In this document: positions 1 to 8,386 of the stretch, piece after piece | Layout of the letters: the number at the start of each line of letters is the position of its first letter | How positions within the stretch are numbered: the stretch's first letter is position 1 | Assembly: GCA_958439195.1 (NCBI GenBank) | Contig: OY288172.1 | Coordinates: 1-64,000, forward strand | Source: an uncultured Paracoccaceae bacterium | Lineage (GTDB): Bacteria > Pseudomonadota > Alphaproteobacteria > Rhodobacterales > Rhodobacteraceae | Direction of reading: 5' to 3' | DNA: 64,000 nt | Position numbers and translations under genes: made by a program | Notes under the pieces: model-generated | Database searches by the model: none | The model's input: the letters and a program-made list of their open reading frames with translations, nothing else | What the model was told of the DNA's origin: nothing

Positions 1-859
1 CGACGCTCGCCTTGCCGATGGCTCGCGCTTCAACTGCATGGTCCCGCCGGTGGCGGTTGACGGGTCGCTCGTGTCGATCCGAAAATTCAAGAAGGAAAAG
101 CTGGGCATCGGCGACCTTGTCCGCTTTGGTGCCTTTACGGAAGAAATGGCCGCCTACCTTCAGGCCGCCGTGTCCACCCGCCTCAATATCATCGTGTCGG
201 GCGGCACGGGTTCGGGGAAAACCACCACCCTGAACGCGCTGTCATCCTTCATCGACAACACCGAACGCGTGCTGACGATCGAAGACACCGCCGAACTTCA
301 ACTGCAACAGGTCCATGTGGGCCGCATGGAAAGCCGCCCGCCGAACGTCGAAGGCAAGGGCGCCGTCACCCAGCGCGACTGTCTGCGCAACGCCCTGCGG
401 ATGCGCCCCGACCGCATCATCGTGGGCGAAACCCGCGGCGAAGAAGTCATCGACATGCTTCAGGCCATGAACACCGGCCATGACGGGTCGATGACCACGA
501 TCCACGCCAACAACGCCCGCGACGGCATTTCGCGTCTGGAAAACATGGTGGCGATGGCCGGCATCGAAATGCCGCTCAAGGCTGTCCGGTCGCAGATCGC
601 CTCGGCCGTCAACCTCATCGTGCAGGCGTCGCGCCTTCAGGATGGTTCACGCCGCATGACCTCCATCACCGAAATCACCGGTATGGAAGGCGAGGTCATC
701 TCGATGCAGGAAATCTTCCGCTACGAACGCCTTGGCGTCGAACCTTCGGGCAAGATCGTGGGCCGTTTCAATGCCACTGGCGTGCGCTCCCACTATTCCG
801 ACCGCTTCCGCCAGTGGGGCTATGACCTTCCGGCATCCATCTATGAACCCATCATCTGA
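1..859 (+). CDS. cpaF: Flp pilus secretion ATPase CpaF/TadA, 5'-truncated by window edge
   Basis: Hexameric cytoplasmic ATPase that powers assembly of Flp (Tad) pili. The frame is open from base 2, so the N-terminus lies outside the window. Visible are the Walker A loop GGTGSGKTT (about bases 201-227), the aspartate box around TIEDTAELQ, the Walker B-like region RPDRIIVGETRGEE and the histidine-containing stretch MTTIHANNARD, the standard order of the GspE/VirB11 secretion ATPase family. It is followed 15 bp later by tadB, as in the classic tadABC order. Identification is secure; only the missing 5' part limits it. Confidence 0.95.
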   Translation, partial: DARLADGSRFNCMVPPVAVDGSLVSIRKFKKEKLGIGDLVRFGAFTEEMAAYLQAAVSTRLNIIVSGGTGSGKTTTLNALSSFIDNTERVLTIEDTAELQLQQVHVGRMESRPPNVEGKGAVTQRDCLRNALRMRPDRIIVGETRGEEVIDMLQAMNTGHDGSMTTIHANNARDGISRLENMVAMAGIEMPLKAVRSQIASAVNLIVQASRLQDGSRRMTSITEITGMEGEVISMQEIFRYERLGVEPSGKIVGRFNATGVRSHYSDRFRQWGYDLPASIYEPII

Positions 860-874
860 TCAGGTCCGCCCATA

Positions 875-1843
875 ATGGAATTCAGTACAGCCCCCGTCAT
901 CTACATCCTGATCTTCGTGGCCGTCGTGGTCCTGGTCGAGGGTCTGTATCTGACCGTTTTCGGCAAATCCATCAGCCTCAACTCGCGCGTCAGCCGCCGC
1001 CTCGCCTTGCTGGAGAAAAACCAGAACCGCGAACAGGTGCTGGAACAGCTCCGCAAGGAAATGTCCCAGCACATGAACGCCAAGGGCATTCCGCTCTACA
1101 AGATGCTGGCCTCCAAGGCGCAGAAGGCCAACATCGCCTTTTCGCCCCAGCAACTTATCGGGATCATGGCGCTGCTCGGGGCCTTTGCCTATGTCGGCCT
1201 GACCATCGGCACCTCTGCCGAAACCCCGGTCCGCATTGCCCTGGCCATCGGCATGGGCGTGGGCGGTGTCTATGTCTGGGTGTCCCGCAAGGCCAAGAAA
1301 CGCATGTCCCTCCTCGAAGAACAGCTTCCCGATGCGGTGGAACTCATGGTCCGCTCGCTGCGCGTGGGTCACCCGTTTTCCGCCGCCGTCGGCATCGTGT
1401 CCAAGGAAGTGGCCGATCCGCTTGGCACCGAATTCGGCCTGATCGCGGATGAGGCGACCTATGGCCGCGACATCGCCGAAAGCCTGCGTGCCTTCGCCGC
1501 ACGGATGGACAATCAGGATCTTCACTTCCTGGCCGTCGCCGTGTCGATCCAGCAGCAATCCGGCGGCAACCTTGCCGAGATTCTGGATGGTCTGGCCAAG
1601 GTGATCCGCGCCCGCTTCAAACTGTTTCGCCGCGTCCGCGCCATCACAGCCGAGGCGAAATGGTCCGGCATGTTCCTTTCGGCCTTCCCCATCGTGGCCC
1701 TTGTGCTGATCCAGATGCTGAAACCCGATTATTACGACGGGGTCAAAGACACCGACGTATTCGTTCCCGCAGCCCTCGGCGTCTGCGCCTTCCTCGTGGT
1801 CAACATTATCTTCATGAAGATAATGGTAAATATCAAGGTCTGA
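875..1843 (+). CDS. tadB: Tad secretion inner-membrane platform protein TadB
   Basis: 322-residue integral membrane protein of the type II secretion F (T2SSF) family. One hydrophobic segment near residues 5-25, a second pair around residues 90-130, a cytoplasmic T2SSF domain (EEQLPDAVELMVRSLRVGHPF onward) and a C-terminal hydrophobic anchor (ALGVCAFLVVNIIFMKIMV). TadB and TadC form the membrane platform on which CpaF acts. It lies between cpaF and tadC with gaps of 15 and 3 bp, so the three genes are surely co-transcribed. Length is normal for the family. Confidence 0.94.
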   Translation: MEFSTAPVIYILIFVAVVVLVEGLYLTVFGKSISLNSRVSRRLALLEKNQNREQVLEQLRKEMSQHMNAKGIPLYKMLASKAQKANIAFSPQQLIGIMALLGAFAYVGLTIGTSAETPVRIALAIGMGVGGVYVWVSRKAKKRMSLLEEQLPDAVELMVRSLRVGHPFSAAVGIVSKEVADPLGTEFGLIADEATYGRDIAESLRAFAARMDNQDLHFLAVAVSIQQQSGGNLAEILDGLAKVIRARFKLFRRVRAITAEAKWSGMFLSAFPIVALVLIQMLKPDYYDGVKDTDVFVPAALGVCAFLVVNIIFMKIMVNIKV

Positions 1844-1846
1844 GCC

Positions 1847-2830
1847 ATGCTCGCTTCGCTTAACGAATTCATCGTCTCGCGCATGGGTGAAACCGGCCCG
1901 CTCCTGCTTGCGGGGGGGCTTGGCCTGATGTTGATCATCGTGACCGTCCCCTTTCTGCTGCGCAAGGAACCGGAACCCTTTGACCGGCTGAAACAGCAAA
2001 CCCGTGCGCCCGACCGGACAAAGGAACGCAATCCGCGCGATGGCGACCTGCGCCGCGCCTCGGATCGCAATGACAAGCTGAACAAATTCGCACACTTCCT
2101 TGAACCGCAGGACAAGGAACAGATGTCCGCCGCCCGACTGAAGATGCTGCGCGCGGGCTATCGCGGCAAGAATTCGGTTCGCATGTTCCATGCGATGCAA
2201 TTCCTGCTGGGTCTTGGCCTTCTTGTCGTCGGCCTGGCCTACACCTTCGCCGTCAGCCGCACCCAGACGCTTGATCTGCAAGCGATGGCCATGTCCACCC
2301 TGCTGCCCGCCGCCGCCGGCTATTATCTTCCGGTCTATTGGGTGCAACGCCGCCTGCAAACCCGCCAGATCGCCATCACCGAAGGCTTCCCCGACGCGCT
2401 CGACATGATGCTCGTTTGCGTCGAAGCGGGCCAATCGCTTGACCAATCCATCGCCCGCGTGGCCAAGGAAATCGGTGCCGCCTATCCCGAACTCGCCGAA
2501 GAATTCGACATCGTCAGCCAAGAAGTCCGCGCCGGCAAAGAGCGTGTCACCGTGATGCGCGACATGTCCGAACGGGTGGGCCTGCCCGACATCACCTCTT
2601 TCGTCACCACGATGATCCAATCCGCCACCTTCGGCACCTCGATCGCCGAAGCCCTGCGGGTCTATTCCGCCGAAATGCGTGACAAGCGCGTGATGCGCGC
2701 CGAAGAAAAGGCAAACACCTTGCCGACGAAGCTGACCCTCGGCACAATGCTGTTCACCGTGCCACCGCTGATGGTCATCCTGATCGGGCCGTCCATCCAC
2801 AGCGTGGTGAAAGCATTCACAGGGGGCTAA
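1847..2830 (+). CDS. tadC: Tad secretion inner-membrane platform protein TadC
   Basis: 327 residues, a second T2SSF-family membrane protein. A first hydrophobic segment at about residues 16-38 is followed by a charged linker, two membrane segments near residues 115-165, the T2SSF core (EGFPDALDMMLVCVEAGQSLDQSI, with a second half ending in MRAEEKANTLPTKLT) and a terminal hydrophobic stretch. Partner of TadB in the pilus assembly platform. It starts 3 bp after tadB ends. A long reading frame on the opposite strand across tadB and tadC is a GC-rich shadow. Confidence 0.93.
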   Translation: MLASLNEFIVSRMGETGPLLLAGGLGLMLIIVTVPFLLRKEPEPFDRLKQQTRAPDRTKERNPRDGDLRRASDRNDKLNKFAHFLEPQDKEQMSAARLKMLRAGYRGKNSVRMFHAMQFLLGLGLLVVGLAYTFAVSRTQTLDLQAMAMSTLLPAAAGYYLPVYWVQRRLQTRQIAITEGFPDALDMMLVCVEAGQSLDQSIARVAKEIGAAYPELAEEFDIVSQEVRAGKERVTVMRDMSERVGLPDITSFVTTMIQSATFGTSIAEALRVYSAEMRDKRVMRAEEKANTLPTKLTLGTMLFTVPPLMVILIGPSIHSVVKAFTGG

Positions 2831-2837
2831 GCCCGAC

Positions 2838-3401
2838 TTGACCACGCGCTTCCTGACGGCTTTTGCAAGCCTTGCGCTTTTGGCCGCCTGTCAATCGACC
2901 GGCGGCCTTGGCGCATCCGACGCCCGCACCGCCCCTGGCGTCAATGCCCGCGCCGATGGCGAAGATGGCCTGATCGTGGGCCACCGCCTGATGGAATCGG
3001 GGGAATACGAACTCGCGCTCAAGGCTTATATGCGCGCAGCGGGCGAAGTTGGGATCAACGCCGATGTCCTGTCGGCCATCGGGTCCGCCAATCTGCGCCT
3101 TGGCCGCCTTGGTCAGGCCGAACAGATCCTGCGCCGCGCGGTAAAGGAAGATTCATCCTCGGTCCCCGCCCTGAACAATCTGGGCGTCGTGCTGATGGAA
3201 CGGGGCAAACCCGCCGAGGCGCGGCTGATCTTCCAGCAGGCCTATGCCCTTGACAGTGGCGAAACGGACTCCATCCGCGAAAATCTGCGTCTCGCTATCG
3301 CGCAAAGCGAAGCAAACGTGTATGAAGAACCTCAAGAAGAACCGAATTTCTCCCTTGTGCGGCGCGGTCAGGGCCAATCTGTCCTGCTGTCGCAGCTCTA
3401 G
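2838..3401 (+). CDS. tadD: TadD-like tetratricopeptide-repeat lipoprotein
   Basis: 187 residues from a TTG start 7 bp after tadC. The N-terminus has a lipoprotein signal peptide with lipobox LAAC at about residues 15-18. The body contains TPR units (GEYELALKAYMRAAGE; LGRLGQAEQILRRAVKEDSS; GKPAEARLIFQQAYALDSG), as in TadD proteins, which help localise or assemble the Tad outer-membrane machinery. The TTG start is supported by the signal peptide that begins there; no ATG in frame would preserve it. Function is by family and position. Confidence 0.85.
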   Translation: MTTRFLTAFASLALLAACQSTGGLGASDARTAPGVNARADGEDGLIVGHRLMESGEYELALKAYMRAAGEVGINADVLSAIGSANLRLGRLGQAEQILRRAVKEDSSSVPALNNLGVVLMERGKPAEARLIFQQAYALDSGETDSIRENLRLAIAQSEANVYEEPQEEPNFSLVRRGQGQSVLLSQL

Positions 3402-3438
3402 GGAGCAAAGGACCGAGCAGCAAAAAGGACGCAGCAAC

Positions 3439-4284
3439 ATGCGCCACCCTGTCTTTCTCGCCCTGTGCCTTTCCGGCACAGTGGTCCTCGCGGCCTGTGA
3501 AAAATCCTCGGACGCCGAGGTGCAGCGCGCCATCCAAAGTGTCAATGTCATTGATGAGACAAACCTCAATGACATCATGCTGACCATCGGCGACCCGAAC
3601 GAAGCCGTGGCCTATTTCAACAAGGCCGTGACCGATCAACCTGACCGAATTGATCTGAAACGTGGCCTGGGCAAATCGCTGATCCGCGCCAACCGCCCGG
3701 CCGAGGCCGCCGCTGTCTGGGCCGCCGTCGCCAATTCCCCCGAAGGGCTGCCGGATGACCGGGTGGCGCTGGCTGATGCCCATATCCGCCTGAACGAATG
3801 GGACAAGGCTGCCGCCGAATTGAACCGCATCCCGCCTACCCATGAAACCTTTGAACGCTACCGCCTGGAGGCGATGGTCGCCGACAGCCGCAAGGATTGG
3901 AAAAAGGCCGACAGCTTCTACGAAATCGCCGCCGGGATGACGACAAAACCTGCGGGCGTCTACAACAACTGGGGCTTCTCCAAACTCAGCCGCGCCGATT
4001 ATGCCGGCGCAGAACGGCTGTTCACCCAGGCGCTGACCTTTGACAACACCCTGTTCACCGCCAAGAACAACCTTGTCATGGCCCGTGGCGCACAGCGCAA
4101 ATATGACATGCCCGTCGTCACCATGACGCAAACCGAAAAGGCAGAGCTGATCTATACCCTCGCCCTGACCGCCATCAAGAAAGGCGATGTCGCCGTGGGC
4201 AAGGCGCTGCTGCAAGACGCCATCGCCACCCACCCCCAGCATTTCGAGGCCGCAGTCCGCAGCCTCGCCGCGCTCGAGGCGTGA
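3439..4284 (+). CDS. second TPR lipoprotein of the tad operon
   Basis: 281 residues with a lipoprotein signal peptide ending in lipobox LAAC (about residues 15-18, MRHPV... start). The body carries several TPR-like helix pairs (NEAVAYFNKAVTDQPDRIDLKRGLG; NEWDKAAAELNRI; DYAGAERLFTQALTFDN). The frame is open further upstream to 3244, but this start is chosen because the signal peptide begins here and the upstream extension overlaps tadD. It sits between tadD and the prepilin peptidase gene, so it probably helps assemble the pilus in the periplasm. I do not know a specific name for it. Confidence 0.85.
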   Translation: MRHPVFLALCLSGTVVLAACEKSSDAEVQRAIQSVNVIDETNLNDIMLTIGDPNEAVAYFNKAVTDQPDRIDLKRGLGKSLIRANRPAEAAAVWAAVANSPEGLPDDRVALADAHIRLNEWDKAAAELNRIPPTHETFERYRLEAMVADSRKDWKKADSFYEIAAGMTTKPAGVYNNWGFSKLSRADYAGAERLFTQALTFDNTLFTAKNNLVMARGAQRKYDMPVVTMTQTEKAELIYTLALTAIKKGDVAVGKALLQDAIATHPQHFEAAVRSLAALEA

Positions 4285-4290
4285 TCCCCC

Positions 4291-4809
4291 ATGCGTCTTG
4301 ACGACCTGCCGTCGCTCTGGTCGGCCCTGTGGTTTCTGGTCCCGGTTCTTGCCATCAGCCTTTGGGTGGCGTGGTCCGACATGAAGTTCATGAAAATCCC
4401 GAACGCCGCCGTGCTGGCGCTGGCGGGGGTATTCCTTCTGATCGGTCCCATCGCCCTGCCGTTCGACATCTATCTCTGGGGCATCGCGCTTGGCATCATC
4501 ACGCTGATCGCGGGCTTTATCGCCACGGCCCTGCGGGTGGTGGGGGCGGGCGATTCCAAGTTTGCCGCCGCGATGGCCCCGTTTTTCGCCGAATCCAGCC
4601 CGGCGCTGGTTTTTGTGCTGTTTTCGGCCTGCCTGCTTGCGGCCTTCTTCGCGCATCGCCTGATGCGCATGGTCCCGCCCTTCCGCGCCGCCACCGCCGA
4701 CTGGGCAAGCTGGACCCATCGCAAATTTCCAATGGGCCTCGCGCTCTCTGGCACCATCAGTTTCTATTTTCTGCTTGGTCTCCTTGTCTCTGCCCGAATT
4801 TCTCCATGA
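4291..4809 (+). CDS. cpaA: prepilin peptidase CpaA/TadV-like
   Basis: 172-residue membrane aspartyl protease (A24 family) that cleaves the leader of Flp prepilins at the inner membrane. Both catalytic aspartates are visible: Asp30 in SDMKFMKIPN and Asp88 in the GxGD motif GAGDSK. About five hydrophobic segments surround them. It lacks the N-terminal methyltransferase domain of long PilD enzymes, as expected for the short Tad type. It starts 6 bp after the TPR lipoprotein gene. Orthologues are called cpaA or tadV. Confidence 0.9.
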   Translation: MRLDDLPSLWSALWFLVPVLAISLWVAWSDMKFMKIPNAAVLALAGVFLLIGPIALPFDIYLWGIALGIITLIAGFIATALRVVGAGDSKFAAAMAPFFAESSPALVFVLFSACLLAAFFAHRLMRMVPPFRAATADWASWTHRKFPMGLALSGTISFYFLLGLLVSARISP

Positions 4810-4861
4810 TATGCGGCTAATCCGGTCCAAACGGCCCACGCCTGACCGGAGTTAAGCCCGC

Positions 4862-6238
4862 ATGAACGCCCCGACCGCCCCCCTAGCACAGGCAGCCGCT
4901 GCCCCCGCGCCCGTATCCCCTGGCGTATCCTCTGGCGTATCCTCTGGCGTCACCCCACCGCCTCAACCCCGGACGCTTGCCGAAACCGGCCTTTCCTCTG
5001 TCTTGCTGCGCGACCTGCTGCTTAAGACGATGTTCCGCATGAACCTCGAATACGTTTCCGAAATGTCGCGGATCATCGCCCTGCCGCTGACGCTGATCCA
5101 GGAAATGATCGACAGCGCGCGCACCCAGAAATTCATCGAAGCCACCGGCACCCTGCATGCCACCTCCAGCACCGAAATGGGCTATCAACTGACAGATGCA
5201 GGCAAGGCACGCGCGCTGGATGCCCTGTCGCAATCCGAATATTACGGCGCCGCCCCGGTTCCGCTGGACATCTACAAGGAACAGGTCAAACGCCAATCGG
5301 TCCGCAACATCATGCTGACCCGGCAGGAATTGATGAAGGGCATGGGCCACCTGATCCTGCCGCCCGACCTGATCGACAATCTCGGCCCCGCTGTCACCTC
5401 GGGCCGGTCCATCCTGATGTATGGTCCCCCCGGCAACGGGAAATCCTCTATCTCAAACGGCATCCGTGACGCGCTGGGTGACAAGATCTATGTCCCCCGT
5501 GCCATCGAATATTCCGGCCAGATCATCACGGTCTATGACCCGATCGTCCATTCCGCCGCCGAAGAACAGGTCGATGACCCCACCAGCCTGCGCCGGTCCG
5601 GCAACCGCTATGACGCGCGCTACATCCGCTGCGAACGCCCCACCGTGATCACCGGCGGTGAACTCACGCTTGATATGCTCGACCTGAAATACAACCCCAC
5701 TGCCCGCACCTACAACGCCTCGCTCCAACTAAAGGCGACGGGTGGCATCTTCATCATCGACGACCTTGGCCGCCAATCCGAACCGCCGCAAAAGATCGTC
5801 AACCGCTGGATCGTGCCGCTGGAAGAAAGCCGCGACATCCTTGCCCTGCAATCGGGCGAGAAATTCACCGTCCCCTTCGACACGCTGGTGATCTTTTCCA
5901 CCAACTTCCACCCCAACGAAATCTTCGACGGCGCAGCCCTGCGGCGGATCTTCTTCAAGATCAAGATCGACGGCCCCAATCAGGAAAACTTCCTGAAAAT
6001 CTTCGCCCTCGTTGCCCGCAAGAAAAAGATGCCGCTGGACGAAAAGGCGCTCGTCCATCTGCTCAAGGTGAAATACCCGACCATCAACAACAACTACGCC
6101 AACTATCAGCCGGTGTTCCTGATCGACCAGATGATTTCCATCTGCGACTTCGAAGGCATCCCCTATCAGATGACCCCGGAACTTATCGACCGTGCCTGGG
6201 CCAACATGTTCGTCCGCGACGAAAAGATCGCCAAGTAA
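4862..6238 (+). CDS. AAA-family ATPase at the end of the tad operon
   Basis: 458 residues. The N-terminus is a Pro/Ala/Gly/Ser-rich tail containing a three-unit 12-bp tandem repeat, followed by a conserved domain of about 130 residues, then an AAA module: Walker A GPPGNGKSS at about residue 188, Walker B IFIIDDLG near residue 297, and a sensor region VIFSTNFHP. No membrane segment is seen. The family recurs beside tad genes in Rhodobacterales and is often named only 'ATPase with chaperone activity'; its role in piliation is not settled as far as I know. It starts 52 bp after cpaA and is followed by a GC-rich hairpin, so it is likely the last gene of the operon. Confidence 0.8.
   Translation: MNAPTAPLAQAAAAPAPVSPGVSSGVSSGVTPPPQPRTLAETGLSSVLLRDLLLKTMFRMNLEYVSEMSRIIALPLTLIQEMIDSARTQKFIEATGTLHATSSTEMGYQLTDAGKARALDALSQSEYYGAAPVPLDIYKEQVKRQSVRNIMLTRQELMKGMGHLILPPDLIDNLGPAVTSGRSILMYGPPGNGKSSISNGIRDALGDKIYVPRAIEYSGQIITVYDPIVHSAAEEQVDDPTSLRRSGNRYDARYIRCERPTVITGGELTLDMLDLKYNPTARTYNASLQLKATGGIFIIDDLGRQSEPPQKIVNRWIVPLEESRDILALQSGEKFTVPFDTLVIFSTNFHPNEIFDGAALRRIFFKIKIDGPNQENFLKIFALVARKKKMPLDEKALVHLLKVKYPTINNNYANYQPVFLIDQMISICDFEGIPYQMTPELIDRAWANMFVRDEKIAK
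4913..4948 (+). repeat. 12-bp tandem repeat, three units
   Basis: Three consecutive copies of gtatcctctggc (the first has one substitution) in the 5' end of the AAA ATPase gene. They encode repeated Val-Ser-Gly-type residues in a disordered tail, so copy number can change without a frameshift. Confidence 0.9.
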
Positions 6239-6270
6239 TTCTCACATCGCGCTGAAACGACAGTGCGGGA

Positions 6271-6288
6271 CCGGGGGCCAGCCCCCGG
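6271..6288. terminator. GC hairpin after the tad operon
   Basis: Perfect 7-bp stem CCGGGGG/CCCCCGG with a 4-nt loop, 32 bp after the AAA ATPase stop and followed by GGGGTATTTTT. It lies between convergent genes (AAA ATPase and 5-formyl-THF cyclo-ligase) and is part of a composite repeat with the motif at 6298-6317. Confidence 0.6.
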
Positions 6289-6297
6289 ACCCCCGGG

Positions 6298-6317
6298 GTA
6301 TTTTTGCCAAGATGAAG
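6298..6317 (-). repeat. dispersed TTCATCTTGG motif, copy 1
   Basis: Minus-strand copy cttcatcttggcaaaaatac; reading on, it runs into CCCCGGGGGTCCGGGGG and the hairpin at 6271-6288. The same order of motif and hairpin is seen at 9794, 18552 and 43990. Confidence 0.85.
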
Positions 6318-6322
6318 CAGCC

Positions 6323-6874
6323 TCAGGTAAAATACCGGATGCCCTCTTCCGTCACGATCACATCCAGCCGCTGATCGAATTCATCAATCGGCACTTCCGG
6401 TAATTCCTGCGCCGCAAAGGCAAAGCCCACTGCCAGCACAGGATGCCGCGCCCGCAGCCCCGCCAGCGTGCGGTCATAGAACCCGCCGCCATAACCCAGC
6501 CGATAGCCCCGCGCATCGAACCCGACGAGGGGAACGATAACAACCTCCGGCTCCACCCAGGCCCCCTCGGCCGGGATGCGCGCCCCAAAGGCCCCCTCCA
6601 CCATCGCACAGCCCGGCGACCATTCCCTGAACCGCAGTGCCTGCCCCGCCCCTATGATCACCGGCACCCCGACCACGCCCTGATGCGCCGCCATTGCCAC
6701 CGTCGGGTCCATCTCTGTCCGCATCGCCATATATCCGGCCAAAGCCCGCCCCCGATGCGGCGCCATAAAATCAGCCAGCAACTCCGCCGCCTGCCCCTGG
6801 CCCCGCGCAAATGCCACCTTGCGCGCCGCAAACGCGGCCTTGCGCGCCTCGGCCTTTGCGACGTCCACGCTCAT
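6323..6874 (-). CDS. 5-formyltetrahydrofolate cyclo-ligase
   Basis: 183-residue cytosolic enzyme that converts 5-formyl-THF to 5,10-methenyl-THF using ATP, returning this storage form to one-carbon metabolism. The family signature LGYGGGFYDR is at residues 126-135 and the N-terminal basic helix binds nucleotide in the family. The start ATG at 6874 overlaps the mgtE stop in an ATGA, which decides against the longer frame. Coupled translation with mgtE is implied, though the two functions are not obviously linked. Confidence 0.9.
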   Translation of the reverse strand: MSVDVAKAEARKAAFAARKVAFARGQGQAAELLADFMAPHRGRALAGYMAMRTEMDPTVAMAAHQGVVGVPVIIGAGQALRFREWSPGCAMVEGAFGARIPAEGAWVEPEVVIVPLVGFDARGYRLGYGGGFYDRTLAGLRARHPVLAVGFAFAAQELPEVPIDEFDQRLDVIVTEEGIRYFT

Positions 6875-8241
6875 ATCAACACCAATGTTGCAAAGCCAAG
6901 GAACGCAAGGAACCCCATCACATCCGTCAGCGTGGTAACAAACGTCCCCGACGCCAAGGCCGGATCCAGCCCCAGCCGATCCATCGTCAAGGGCACCAGA
7001 ACACCGCCCAGCGCCGCCACGATCTGGTTGACGATCATCGCCGCCGCCAGCACCGCCCCGATCCACGGATCGCCAAACAACCCCCACCCCGCCAGCCCGA
7101 TGATCGCCGCCAGCGCCAGCCCATTCATCGCCCCCGCCGCCAGTTCCCGAAACACCACCCGCCGCGCATTGCTGCTGGTCAGATCGCGCGCCGCCAGCGC
7201 CCGCACCGCCACAGCCAGCGATTGCGTCCCCGCCACCCCCCCGGTCGACGCAACAATCGGCATCAAGGCCGCAAGCGCCACGATGGCTGCAATCGTCGCC
7301 TCGAACCGCGAAATGACAAAGGCCGAAATTGACGCCGTGAACAGGTTCACCACAAGCCAGGGCAACCGCTGCCGCACCGTGGCAAAGGGGCCATCCAGAA
7401 CGCTGGCATCTTCCCCCACCCCGGCCAGCATCAGCATGTCGGCCTCATGTTCTTCATCCAGCACGTTCATCGCGTCATCGATGGTGATAACCCCCACCAA
7501 CCGCCCCCCCGCATCCACGACCGGGCAGGAAATCAGGTGATACTGGTTGAACATATAGGCCACTTCGGATTCCTCCTCCGTCGCCTCGACCGTGCGGAAA
7601 CTCTCCTCCGCCAGATCGCGCAAAGCCGCCTCGCGCCGCGCCGAAAGGATACGCCCCAGCGTGACATAGCCCTGCGGCTTCATCCGCGGATCGACCAGGA
7701 TCACATGATAGAACTGGTCCGGCAACACCTCTGCCCCCCGCAGATAGTCAATCGCCTCGCCCACCGTCCAATGCGCCGGGGCCACCACCACCTCGCGCTG
7801 CATAAGGCGCCCGGCCGACCCCTCTGGAAAGGCCATCGCCTGTTCCACCGCCACCCGGTCCGCCAGATCCAGCGCCTCAAGGATGCGCCCCTGCGCCGGG
7901 GCCTCCAGATCCTCAAGAATATCGACCACATCATCGGTATCCAGATCGCGCACCGCCTCGGCCACCACGGCGGCGGGCAGGCTTTCGATCACCTCTTCTC
8001 GGATCGTCTCGTCAATCTCGGACAGCAGGTCGCCGTCAATCTCGCCGGCATAGATCGCCAGAAACGCCCGTCGGTCGCGCGTATCCAACTGTTCCAGGAA
8101 ATCGGCGATGTCGGCGGCGTGCAGCGGCTCGACCAACCGCAGGACCGCGCCACTGTCATCCGCCTCGACCGCCGCCCGGATCGCCTCCATGCGGGCATCG
8201 TCCAGCTCGACCTCTTCGATCCCTGCCACGTTTTCCGCCAT
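6871..8241 (-). CDS. mgtE: magnesium transporter MgtE
   Basis: 456-residue Mg2+ channel. Order: N-terminal superhelical domain (ADIADFLEQLDTRDRRAF), two CBS domains (about residues 135-260, including VILVDPRMKPQGYVTL and CPVVDAGGRLVGVITIDD) that sense cytosolic Mg2+, and a C-terminal five-helix membrane domain with the STGGVAGTQSLAV segment lining the pore. Length matches the family. The stop overlaps the start of the downstream cyclo-ligase gene by ATGA. No M-box-like leader is evident in the 145 bp upstream. Confidence 0.95.
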   Translation of the reverse strand: MAENVAGIEEVELDDARMEAIRAAVEADDSGAVLRLVEPLHAADIADFLEQLDTRDRRAFLAIYAGEIDGDLLSEIDETIREEVIESLPAAVVAEAVRDLDTDDVVDILEDLEAPAQGRILEALDLADRVAVEQAMAFPEGSAGRLMQREVVVAPAHWTVGEAIDYLRGAEVLPDQFYHVILVDPRMKPQGYVTLGRILSARREAALRDLAEESFRTVEATEEESEVAYMFNQYHLISCPVVDAGGRLVGVITIDDAMNVLDEEHEADMLMLAGVGEDASVLDGPFATVRQRLPWLVVNLFTASISAFVISRFEATIAAIVALAALMPIVASTGGVAGTQSLAVAVRALAARDLTSSNARRVVFRELAAGAMNGLALAAIIGLAGWGLFGDPWIGAVLAAAMIVNQIVAALGGVLVPLTMDRLGLDPALASGTFVTTLTDVMGFLAFLGFATLVLI

Positions 8242-8386
8242 GCTGCACCCTGCCTGATTACCCCCAGCCTAGCGAAAGCTGTTTCTGCGAAACAGGGGGC
8301 ACGGGGAAATTTACCCATGCGCCAAAAGATCATAGCTTTGCAAGCAAAGCATGACGCGCCGCACCCGGCGCAGGCAGGGGTATGAC

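Noticed and set aside
860..2845. 661-codon open frame on the minus strand across tadB and tadC
   Set aside because: Shadow of GC-rich codon bias opposite two well-recognised genes; its translation is His/Gly/Asp-rich with no family pattern.
8242..8386. Mg2+ riboswitch upstream of mgtE
   Set aside because: Only 145 bp are available and no M-box-like helix set was seen.
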